Below are positions 13,876-20,649 of a stretch of 25,491 bases of DNA, piece after piece. The notes under the pieces are model-generated. The model was not told the origin of the DNA. It searched no databases and was given only the letters and a program-made list of their open reading frames with translations. The stretch spans positions 1 through 25,491 of IMG/VR virus record IMGVR_UViG_3300037261_000237, one strand, 5' to 3'. The translations under genes and the position numbers were made by a program. The stretch's first letter is position 1; each line of letters begins with the position of its first letter. Origin of the DNA: a virus.

Positions 13876-14640
13876 ATGAAGATTACATTCTTTGGGCGCG
13901 AACCGGCCCTCTGGCTCAGTCTCATTTCGAGCGTGGTCATGATCGTGAGCTCGTTCGCCTTCGCGCTCTCGCCCGAGCAGCAGGGCGTGATCAACGCGGT
14001 CGCGCTCGCTTTCTTCGGCCTGCTCACCGCCTGGAGCATGGCGCGCGACGGTCTCTCCGCCGCGATCCTCGGTTTGATCAAGGCGATCCTCGCCCTCGGG
14101 ATTGCTTTCGGGCTGCAAATGTCCTCGGCCAACCAGGCGATCGTCATGACGCTGGTCGCCGCGGTCTCGGCCATGTTCATCCGGACCCAAGCCGTCGCGA
14201 GTGTTCCGCCGGCGACGGCGTCGATTCCGGTTCTGGGTGGCGCCGCGCCTGCCTTCCGCGCCTTGCTCGTCGCCGCGCTCCTGCCGGCGCTGATGTTCGG
14301 CGGCTCGATCGGCCTGACGAGTTGCGCTACGACTTTTACCGGAAAATCCGAACAAGCCACTCAGCTCACGGCTGATGTTTTCAACGCCTTCGTCACCGCC
14401 GAGCGCCAGCTCAATCCGCTGCCGGTGAGCGCAGCCGTCAAGGCAACTCCGCTCCATCAATACGCGGAAGTGATCCGCCGGAACGGGGTCAACTGGCTGC
14501 AGACGGCCGAAGCTTTGACCGACGCCTATCGGCTGAATCCAACTTCAGCGAATGAAACGGCTCTCCAACAGGCACTCGCCGTCGTCGCAGCGGCGCTCGC
14601 ACAAAGCCAGATCTACCTGGCGCAACTCAACCACCAATAA
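13876..14640 (+). CDS. Holin-like membrane protein with an internal lipobox
   Basis: A 254-residue protein. Residues 11-102 hold three or four membrane segments (ALWLSLISSVVMIVSSFAFA, VALAFFGLLTAWSM, AILGLIKAILALGIAFGLQM, AIVMTLVAAVSAMFI). A further hydrophobic stretch (129-148) ends in LTSC (C150), a good lipobox, followed by ATTFTGKSEQATQL and a helical soluble tail to the end. It looks like a holin joined to a lipoprotein, normally separate proteins. It precedes the endolysin, so a role in lysis is likely. An internal start (ATG at Met 100 or 140) could yield a separate lipoprotein. It follows late module copy 1. Confidence 0.65.
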   Translation: MKITFFGREPALWLSLISSVVMIVSSFAFALSPEQQGVINAVALAFFGLLTAWSMARDGLSAAILGLIKAILALGIAFGLQMSSANQAIVMTLVAAVSAMFIRTQAVASVPPATASIPVLGGAAPAFRALLVAALLPALMFGGSIGLTSCATTFTGKSEQATQLTADVFNAFVTAERQLNPLPVSAAVKATPLHQYAEVIRRNGVNWLQTAEALTDAYRLNPTSANETALQQALAVVAAALAQSQIYLAQLNHQ

Positions 14641-14642
14641 AT

Positions 14643-14825
14643 ATGGGCACCGAACTAGTCACAGTCCTCATCGGCACGGTCCTTCCCTTGGCCATCAAGG
14701 AATACGACAACCTCAGCCAAAAAGGCGAATTCACGGACGCGCAACTGGCGACCATGAAGGGGCAAATCCAGAGCTATCGGGATTTCGTCGCCAACCCGCA
14801 ATGGCAGCCGGACGCGACGGCCTAA
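14643..14825 (+). CDS. Small lysis-region protein
   Basis: A 60-residue protein with a short N-terminal hydrophobic helix (LVTVLIGTVLPLAI) and a helical charged tail (TDAQLATMKGQIQSYRDFVA). It begins two bases after the holin-like gene and ends in the dispersed motif (GCC TAA CGA, 14820-14828). It may be a second holin or antiholin; this is inferred from size and place. Confidence 0.6.
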   Translation: MGTELVTVLIGTVLPLAIKEYDNLSQKGEFTDAQLATMKGQIQSYRDFVANPQWQPDATA

Positions 14826-14836
14826 CGAAGCAAGCG

Positions 14837-14907
14837 ATCGGGTGATCGAGTGAGCGGGCGATTGCCATTCGCTAAATCGCCAACTCGCTCACTGAAAATC
14901 ACCCGAT
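14837..14907 (+). promoter_or_regulatory. Long hairpin covering the endolysin start codon
   Basis: Three nested perfect arms pair: ATCGGGTGAT (14837-14846) with ATCACCCGAT (14898-14907), AGTGAGCG (14849-14856) with CGCTCACT (14886-14893), and GCGATT (14858-14863) with AATCGC (14875-14880), leaving an 11-base loop. The right arm includes the first two bases of the endolysin ATG. In RNA it would hide the ribosome site and delay endolysin synthesis. It may instead be a REP-type palindrome of host origin. Confidence 0.65.
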
Positions 14908-15517
14908 GCCTTCCCTTAAACTCACGCCCGATGTTACCTCGGACTACGTTCGACTTTTCCTGAGCGTCGCGCCGGGCGACCCCAAGGCGGTCGCGAAACA
15001 GGCGGCCCGGATCACGTCCGGCCAGGAGCGCTACCAGATCGTGGCGAACCGGCTGCCGAACATGCCGTGGTTTTTCATCGGGCTCATCCACTCGCTGGAG
15101 GGCGATCTCTCCTGGAAAACCCATCTCCATAACGGCGACCCGCTGAGCGCGCGCACCGTGCACGTGCCCAAAGGCCGGCCAGCGTTGGGCCAGCCACCTT
15201 TCGCCTGGGAAGACAGCGCGCTCGACGCCCTGCGCTACGACGGGCTGGATGAATATCACGACTGGAGCATCGCCGGGATGCTTTACGCGCTCGAAAAATT
15301 CAACGGGATCGGCTACCGCGCCCGCGGGATTCCGTCGCCCTATCTCTGGGCCGGCTCGCAGCATTACACGAAAGGGAAATTCACCGATGACGGGAAATTT
15401 AGCGCGACCGCGGTGAGCGACCAGATCGGCGCCGGGGTCCTCCTCCATTCCCTTTGCGCGGGCGGCTCGGTTGCTCTCCGCGCGACCGAAGTGAGCGGCT
15501 CGGCCGGGCTTGCCTAA
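14906..15517 (+). CDS. Phage lysozyme-like endolysin
   Basis: A 203-residue protein. The blocks PWFFIGLIHSLEGDLSWKTH, LHNGDPLSARTVHVPKGRP, GMLYALEKFNGIGYRARGI and PSPYLWAGSQHY match a lysozyme-type muramidase family known from phages and cyanobacteria; E65 in IHSLEGD is the likely catalytic acid. It would cut peptidoglycan to release phage. It has no signal peptide, so it needs the holin. Its start codon lies in a long hairpin, and its stop TAA sits in the dispersed motif, two bases before the next ATG. Confidence 0.85.
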   Translation: MPSLKLTPDVTSDYVRLFLSVAPGDPKAVAKQAARITSGQERYQIVANRLPNMPWFFIGLIHSLEGDLSWKTHLHNGDPLSARTVHVPKGRPALGQPPFAWEDSALDALRYDGLDEYHDWSIAGMLYALEKFNGIGYRARGIPSPYLWAGSQHYTKGKFTDDGKFSATAVSDQIGAGVLLHSLCAGGSVALRATEVSGSAGLA

Positions 15518-15519
15518 CG

Positions 15520-15972
15520 ATGACAGCTCTTGCTCAGATCCCTTTTCCTTCGGAACCGATCCTCAACAACTTTATCTGGGGGCTGGGCGGGTTGCTCCTC
15601 ATCGCGCTGCTCGTTTTGAGCGTGATCTACTTCTGGAAGCAGGTTTTCGGGCGCCAGCCGAGCCTGAATTCCACCATTTCCGGGCTGATAACGCACGGCG
15701 CGTTTACCGAGTTCAAAAAGGAGATGCACATCCGGTGTCGCGGGCTCGAAGAACAGATCTCGAAGATGCGCCACGACGTGGACGCGGCCCTCAACACGGC
15801 CTTCGTCGCCGCGGAACTGCGCGGCGGCGTCATCACCATGATGCGCGACCAGGTCTCGCGGCTGCAGGAGCGGACCGAGACCCACATCCGCAAGCTCGAT
15901 CAATACGACCTGAAACTGGACACCTTGATCCGCGAGCTGCCGCGCGCGCTGCGCGCCGCCAACGGGCATTAA
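15520..15972 (+). CDS. Membrane-anchored coiled-coil protein (i-spanin-like or DUF2730-like)
   Basis: A 150-residue protein with one N-terminal membrane segment (about residues 18-41, FIWGLGGLLLIALLVLSVIY) and a long helical, coiled-coil-like rest (EFKKEMHIRCRGLEEQISKM, MMRDQVSRLQERTETHIRKL). This is the topology of an Rz-type i-spanin, and also of Mu gp24/gp26-type (DUF2730) proteins that lie between lysis genes and gp27. The nearby short Pro-rich lipoprotein at 16679-16849 makes the spanin reading attractive. The ATG at 15520 follows the endolysin stop by two bases; the 172-residue frame from 15454 is rejected. Confidence 0.65.
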   Translation: MTALAQIPFPSEPILNNFIWGLGGLLLIALLVLSVIYFWKQVFGRQPSLNSTISGLITHGAFTEFKKEMHIRCRGLEEQISKMRHDVDAALNTAFVAAELRGGVITMMRDQVSRLQERTETHIRKLDQYDLKLDTLIRELPRALRAANGH

Positions 15973-15974
15973 AC

Positions 15975-16220
15975 ATGGGCGACGACGAAACCAAGCCGGC
16001 GATGAAAAGAGCGCTCGATTCGAACACGGTAAAAATTCTCTCGCTCCGCGGGCATATCACCCGCCTCGAAAATATGCAGGAGGCCACCAACCAGAAGCTC
16101 GATTCGCTGGCCCTGAAGGTGGAGCGGCTGATCGAGATCCTGATCAAAAACAGCCCCGTCTCGGCGCTGCGCAAGATCCCGGAAGACGCCGCGCCACCGG
16201 GAGAGGAAAAGAAAACATGA
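15975..16220 (+). CDS. Small coiled-coil protein
   Basis: An 81-residue protein with a central coiled coil (LRGHITRLENMQEATNQKLD, SLALKVERLIEILIKN) and a Pro/Glu tail. It starts two bases after the previous stop and overlaps the next gene by ATGA. Its place in the Mu gp24-gp26 block suggests a morphogenesis accessory role; the function is not known. Confidence 0.65.
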   Translation: MGDDETKPAMKRALDSNTVKILSLRGHITRLENMQEATNQKLDSLALKVERLIEILIKNSPVSALRKIPEDAAPPGEEKKT

Positions 16221-16486
16221 CCGCCGAAGACATCGAGCTGATGCAGGAAAAGATCGTCCTGCTCTGCCATTTCGCCGGGGTGTTCGGCCTGCCGGAAGAT
16301 CGCCTCTTGCGCGGCCTGGCCAAGGCTGGCTACGAAATCGATCAGGCGACGCTGGAGCGCCATCTCCGTTATTTGGAATCGAAAGGCTGGATCATCACGA
16401 TCGACAAGGAGCTCCGGCCTGATCTGCGCCGCTGGGTGACGCGCGCGCCGGGCGATGAATACCTCATGCGCCAGAAGCTGATTTAG
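16217..16486 (+). CDS. Small winged-helix phage protein (VpaChn25_0724-like)
   Basis: An 89-residue protein. CHFAGVFGLPEDRLLRGLAK, then DQATLERHLRYLESKGWIIT and a final RRWVTRAPGDEYLMRQKLI form a winged-helix pattern: helix, recognition helix, wing, C-terminal helix. Small proteins of this type (VpaChn25_0724 family) are found just upstream of the terminase genes in Mu-like phages. DNA binding linked to packaging is plausible but unproved. Confidence 0.7.
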   Translation: MTAEDIELMQEKIVLLCHFAGVFGLPEDRLLRGLAKAGYEIDQATLERHLRYLESKGWIITIDKELRPDLRRWVTRAPGDEYLMRQKLI

Positions 16487-16678
16487 AAAGTGCGTGAGCG
16501 GATGAAAAATCACCCTGTCACCAGCTCACCCGCCTCGCAAAAACGCGCTGGCCGCGATCCTGGAGCGTCGATTCTCGCGAAAAGGCCCGTAAAACGCGCG
16601 ACCGGGTCACATCTTGTCGTCAGCCACGTTTTTTCCCGGCGAGCGGGAATCGTGGTTTCCGGTTGTTTTCAGAGCGGT

Positions 16679-16849
16679 TTGGAGCCTGTTTTTCGAAAGC
16701 TTAAAGATTTTGGACGGCCGGTTTTTCCCTTCCTGATTCTCCTCCTCCTGCTGGGCTGCGCCGAGCATCCGCTGCCCTACGATCCAACCAGGCCGGATGC
16801 CACCCCGCTGAAATGCCCGCGCGGCGCCTGCCAGAACCTCCTCCAATGA
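16679..16849 (+). CDS. Short proline-rich lipoprotein, probable o-spanin (Rz1-like)
   Basis: The frame ends with a basic n-region (RKLKDFGR), a hydrophobic core (PVFPFLILLLLL), the lipobox LLGC (Cys at 16760-16762 approximately) and a 30-residue mature part rich in Pro (AEHPLPYDPTRPDATPLKCP). That is the form of Rz1-type outer-membrane spanins. The start is uncertain: TTG at 16679 puts the signal peptide at the N-terminus, whereas ATGs at 16490 or 16502 would add 60 residues of non-conserved-looking sequence. The stop overlaps the next gene as ATGA. The stretch 16487-16678 holds only a weak GTGAGC/GCTCAC inverted repeat. Confidence 0.6.
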   Translation: MEPVFRKLKDFGRPVFPFLILLLLLGCAEHPLPYDPTRPDATPLKCPRGACQNLLQ

Positions 16850-17409
16850 GCGACCGCAACAAAATCGCGCAGGCGCTGACCGTGGAGCAGCTCGACAAGT
16901 TCGTCCGCGAGCTGGCGGCGCTGCCCGGCTCGGAGCGGAACCTGGAAGCGATCAAAGCGAAGGCCGCGACGCTCGGGATCGAGATCTCGCTCATGTCGGC
17001 CACGTCGTTTCGCGACGTGACTTTCAAGCGCCACCTCGACCGGCTCGAAAAAGCGCAGGCGCTCGCCACCCAGGTCGCCTCCATGCAACAGCAGGGCGCC
17101 GGCAATACCCTGGCCGATGCGACGGCCGCCATGCTTTCGCAGCAGGTCTTCGACCTGGTCGATGCGCTGGGCGACGACGAGCTCGATTTGAAAAAGGCCG
17201 GCTCGATCGCCTTCATTCTCTCGAAAATCCGCCAGGGCGACGTGAGCGCGCGCGGCCTCGAGCTGAAGGTGAAGGAATACGAGCGCAAGGAGCGCGAGCG
17301 CCTCGAGAAAATCGCCGCGCTGCAAAAGACGATCGAGAAAGAAGTCAAAAAGGGCGGGATCAGCGCGGAAGCGCGCCTCCTCATCGACCAGGAATTGGGG
17401 GTGCTCTGA
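16846..17409 (+). CDS. Mu gp27-like protein (DUF3486), small terminase candidate
   Basis: A 187-residue protein of the DUF3486 family: SDRNKIAQALTVEQLDKFVR, SERNLEAIKAKAATLGIEIS, then long helices (LVDALGDDELDLKKAGSIAF, LKVKEYERKERERLEKIAAL). In Mu, gp27 precedes the large terminase gp28 and is suspected to be the small terminase subunit. It overlaps the lipoprotein stop (ATGA) and lies one base upstream of the large-terminase start. The length fits the family. Confidence 0.85.
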   Translation: MSDRNKIAQALTVEQLDKFVRELAALPGSERNLEAIKAKAATLGIEISLMSATSFRDVTFKRHLDRLEKAQALATQVASMQQQGAGNTLADATAAMLSQQVFDLVDALGDDELDLKKAGSIAFILSKIRQGDVSARGLELKVKEYERKERERLEKIAALQKTIEKEVKKGGISAEARLLIDQELGVL

Positions 17410-17410
17410 A

Positions 17411-18889
17411 ATGTTGCTCGCGGCGCCAAACATTTTCGTCCCGCAATCGCCGCGCGAATACGCGGAATGGGAAGCCGGGATCCGGGCCCGCCGTTTCCTC
17501 GGGTTCCAGGGCCGCTGGAACGCGGACCGCTCGCGGATGAAGATCGCCGAGAAATCGCGCCAGCTCGGTTTCTCCTGGTGCGACGCCTACGACACCGTGA
17601 CCGAGACCGCGGGCACGGAATGGCCGTTCGATTGCTGGGTCACCTCGCGCGATCAGATCCAGGCGCAGCTCTACACCGAGGACTGCCAGATGTGGGCGAA
17701 ATCGCTCAACATTCTCGCCACCGACCTGGGCCAAAGCATTCTCGAAAACGCCGAGACCGGCCGGCACGCGAGCGCGCAACGGCTCAAGCTGGCGAACGGG
17801 CGCGATATCTGGAGCCTGAGCTCGAACGTCGACGCGCAGGCGGGCAAACGCGGCACGCGCAAGCTCGATGAGTTCGCGCTCAACCCGGAAAACCGGCGCC
17901 TCTTCGCGATCGCCCGGCCCGGCATCACCTGGGGCGGCCGGCTGGTCATTTTTTCGACCCACCGCGGCAGCCATAATTATTTCAACGAGCTGATTCGCGA
18001 GATCCGGGAAAAAGGGAATCCGAAACATTTTTCGCTCCACCGCGTCACGATCGAAGACGCCTTGCGCGACGGACTCCTGGTCAAGCTGAAGCAGCAATGG
18101 GCCCGGATCGACCCTAACGACGAGCGGCTCCTGATGAGCGAGGACGATTACCTGCAGAACGAGCGCGACGAATGCGCCGACGAAGAGACCTGGCTGCAGG
18201 AGTATATGTGCGTCCCGGCGGACGACGCTTCCGCCTTCCTCGAGTACGAGCAGATCATTAAGTGCCGTTATCGGCCGGAAGAGATTTGGGAGACGGATCT
18301 GTTCGACGCGAAGGGCGAACTGTTCGTCGGCGTCGACATCGGCCGCAAACACGATCTGACCGTCATCTGGGTTTTGGAAAAGCTGGGCGACACTTTTTAT
18401 ACCCGGCGCGTGATCGAGATGAGCCGGCAGCGTTTCGACGCGCAGGAAGCGGAGCTCTACGCGATCCTCGCACTCCCGCAGGTCCGCCGTTGCTGCATCG
18501 ACGAAACGGGCATCGGCATTCAGTTCACCGAGCGCGCCAAGATCTACAGCGGCAAAGTCGAGGGCGTGACCTTCACGCCGCGGGTCAAGGAAGAGCTGGC
18601 CTATCCGCTCAAGACCGCGTTCGAGGAAATGCGGGTCCGCATTCCGGACAACAAATTCATCACCACGGATCTGCGCGCGGTGAAAAAGGAAACGACCCTT
18701 TCGGGCAATGTGCGTTTCGCGGCCGATCGCGGGGTCAACGGGCACGCCGATCGGTTCTGGGCGCTCGCGCTCGCGCTCCATGCCGGCGCGACTCTTTCCC
18801 CCGCCGGCACTTTCAAAGCCTTCGGCGCGAAGAGCGGCCGCGGCCTAACGAGACAAGAAATCCGGCACTCGCGGAGGATGCTGGGATGA
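17411..18889 (+). CDS. Terminase large subunit (Mu gp28-like)
   Basis: A 492-residue packaging motor and nuclease. The N-terminal ATPase shows a terminase-type Walker A (AEKSRQLGFSW, residues 46-56), Walker B with LDEF (about 152-155) and the coupling motif FSTHRG (181-186). The C-terminal RNase-H-type nuclease shows VGVDIGRKHDLT (about 307-318) and CCIDETGIG. It translocates DNA into proheads and, in headful fashion, cuts it. DPNDERL is encoded by the dispersed motif (18112-18120) and GLTRQ near the end by another (18843-18851). The stop overlaps the next ATG as ATGA. Confidence 0.92.
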   Translation: MLLAAPNIFVPQSPREYAEWEAGIRARRFLGFQGRWNADRSRMKIAEKSRQLGFSWCDAYDTVTETAGTEWPFDCWVTSRDQIQAQLYTEDCQMWAKSLNILATDLGQSILENAETGRHASAQRLKLANGRDIWSLSSNVDAQAGKRGTRKLDEFALNPENRRLFAIARPGITWGGRLVIFSTHRGSHNYFNELIREIREKGNPKHFSLHRVTIEDALRDGLLVKLKQQWARIDPNDERLLMSEDDYLQNERDECADEETWLQEYMCVPADDASAFLEYEQIIKCRYRPEEIWETDLFDAKGELFVGVDIGRKHDLTVIWVLEKLGDTFYTRRVIEMSRQRFDAQEAELYAILALPQVRRCCIDETGIGIQFTERAKIYSGKVEGVTFTPRVKEELAYPLKTAFEEMRVRIPDNKFITTDLRAVKKETTLSGNVRFAADRGVNGHADRFWALALALHAGATLSPAGTFKAFGAKSGRGLTRQEIRHSRRMLG

Positions 18890-19068
18890 GCTGCGCGAAA
18901 CATTCCTATCCGGACAAGCGCGCCGCGATCAGCGCGCGCAAGATCGTCCTGCGCACGCGCGGCCGGCACTCGCGCCCGATGGATCTGCGCCCCTACTTTT
19001 GCGAAGAGTGCCGCGCCTGGCATCTGACCAAGCAGCTCTCTCTCCCCGCGTTCCTGCAGGTTTCTTAA
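18886..19068 (+). CDS. Small zinc-finger-like phage protein
   Basis: A 60-residue protein with C3-AK-H6 near the start and YFCEECRAWHLT (Cys39-x2-Cys42-x3-His46) near the end, separated by a basic helix (RAAISARKIVLRTRG). Small proteins with a YxCxxCxxWHLT signature are frequent in phages. It sits between terminase and portal with an ATGA overlap at its start and a six-base gap at its end. The function is unknown; zinc binding is inferred. Confidence 0.75.
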   Translation: MSCAKHSYPDKRAAISARKIVLRTRGRHSRPMDLRPYFCEECRAWHLTKQLSLPAFLQVS

Positions 19069-19074
19069 AACGCC

Positions 19075-20643
19075 ATGATCACCAATTTCTACCTCGATCA
19101 GATCAACCCGCTGCAGAACCTCGACCTGCCGACAGTGATCAACCTGATCCAGCTCGGTCAGCGCGGTTATTACGCGCGGCTGCAATGGCTCTACCGCGCG
19201 ATTGAGAAACACGATCCGGTGGTGCGCGCGGTGAAGCGGCGGCTCCTTGCCTCGCTCTCCGGGCTCGATTGGAACATCAAGGTCGAAGACGTGGGCGACG
19301 ACCCGGCGAAAAAAGCTCTGGCCGACAAGCAGGCGGCGGATCTGCGCGCGGCCTACGATGCGATCGCCAATCTGCGCAGCGCCCTCACCTTCCTCGCCCT
19401 GGCCGATCTGCGCGGCTTTTCTCACGTCGAAAAAATTTATGCGGGCGAAGGCGCGGACGATCCCTGGCTCGTGACCGAGCTGCGGATCGTCGAGCAATGG
19501 TTCTGGGTCCGGAACGGTTACTACGGCGACTGGGCCTACAACGCCGACGCGCGCGAGATCAATTTCGGGGTGCCGATCGATCCGGACCAATTCGTCATTC
19601 ACACGGTGGACGATCCGTCCGATGAAATCTTCACCCGCCTCGCGGTCAAAAGGGAAGTGAACGACGCCGACTGGGATGGCTTCCTGGGGGATTACGGCGT
19701 TCCGCCGATGTTCATCATCGGGCCGCCTAACGTCCCGATCGACAAGGAAGCCGGTTATCAAACGACCGCCGAGAATGCTGTTTCGCGCCGGCGCGGTTAT
19801 TTGCCTAACGGGGCCACCCTGGAGACCCCGAGCGCGACCGGGAGTGGCGGCGCCGACGTCTTCAGCGCGCGGCTGCATTATATCGATGAACAAATCGTGA
19901 TCGGCGGGACCGCGGGCAAGCTGACCGTCCTTTCCGAAGCGGGCTCGGGGACGCTCGCCGGCACCGCGCAAAAGGAAGCGTTCGACGAGATCGCGCAGGC
20001 GATCGCGAACCAGGTCGCGACCCGGCTGCACGAGCAATTCGACAAACCGCTTCTGGCGCGTCTTCACCCTGACGAGCCGGTCCTGGTCTATTTCGAGTTC
20101 GCCCAGATCAACGTCAAGGACACGAGCTCGGTCCTGACCGACGCGGCGACGGCCGCGACCGCCGGTTTCAAGATCGACCCGGAAGAGTTGAGCGAAAAGA
20201 GCGGCTACAAGCTCGAGTACGTGGGACTTGCGGGCGCTCCGCCCGCCACCGGCCAACCGGGCTTGCCAAAACCGGGCGGACCGCCGCCGTCACCGAATCC
20301 CGCTGCAGTCCCGCCTAACGACCCGACAACTGGCAAGCCGGCGACAGCGGCACCTGCAGCGCCCGCGCCCGTGTCCGCGGCGCCGGCTGCGCCTAACGAC
20401 CCTATCGCCACGGTCGCGGATGAACTCCATGTCACGCCCGAATTCGTCGCGCCGGCCAAGAGCGTAATCGACGACTTGATCGCGAAAGCGCAGAGCGGCG
20501 ACATCAGCAAAAAGGACTTGCTCGCCGCCGCCACCGAAGCGCTCAAGCGGATGCCGGAACTCGCCCTGCAGACCGATGTCAGCGGCGTGGCCGATGCCCT
20601 GCAAAGCGCGCTCGAACAATCGGCCGCGGCGGCGCTCGCCTAA
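19075..20643 (+). CDS. Portal protein (Mu gp29-like, DUF935)
   Basis: A 522-residue protein of the Mu gp29 portal family: an N-terminal LIQLGQRGYYARLQWLYRAI, VKRRLLASLSGLDWNIKVED, FSHVEKIYAGEG, VPIDPDQFVIHT, then DWDGFLGDYGVPPMFIIGPP and a long helical crown region. Twelve copies form the vertex ring through which DNA passes. After about residue 390 comes an Ala/Pro linker with PPNDPTTGKP and APNDPIATV (both PND encoded by the dispersed motif), then an extra helical domain (FVAPAKSVIDDLIAKAQSGD to the end). The stop lies in the dispersed motif. Confidence 0.9.
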   Translation: MITNFYLDQINPLQNLDLPTVINLIQLGQRGYYARLQWLYRAIEKHDPVVRAVKRRLLASLSGLDWNIKVEDVGDDPAKKALADKQAADLRAAYDAIANLRSALTFLALADLRGFSHVEKIYAGEGADDPWLVTELRIVEQWFWVRNGYYGDWAYNADAREINFGVPIDPDQFVIHTVDDPSDEIFTRLAVKREVNDADWDGFLGDYGVPPMFIIGPPNVPIDKEAGYQTTAENAVSRRRGYLPNGATLETPSATGSGGADVFSARLHYIDEQIVIGGTAGKLTVLSEAGSGTLAGTAQKEAFDEIAQAIANQVATRLHEQFDKPLLARLHPDEPVLVYFEFAQINVKDTSSVLTDAATAATAGFKIDPEELSEKSGYKLEYVGLAGAPPATGQPGLPKPGGPPPSPNPAAVPPNDPTTGKPATAAPAAPAPVSAAPAAPNDPIATVADELHVTPEFVAPAKSVIDDLIAKAQSGDISKKDLLAAATEALKRMPELALQTDVSGVADALQSALEQSAAAALA

Positions 20644-20649
20644 CGAGTT

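Noticed and set aside
16626-16654. TCCCG/CGGGA hairpin next to a T-run as a terminator
   Set aside because: The T-run precedes the stem on the plus strand and becomes an A-run after the stem on the minus strand, so neither direction fits a rho-independent terminator.
17381-18781. 466-codon minus-strand open frame
   Set aside because: It is antisense to the large terminase, which has clear motifs in order.
18601-20256. 551-codon minus-strand open frame
   Set aside because: It is antisense to the terminase and portal genes, with an amino-acid composition typical of a shadow frame.
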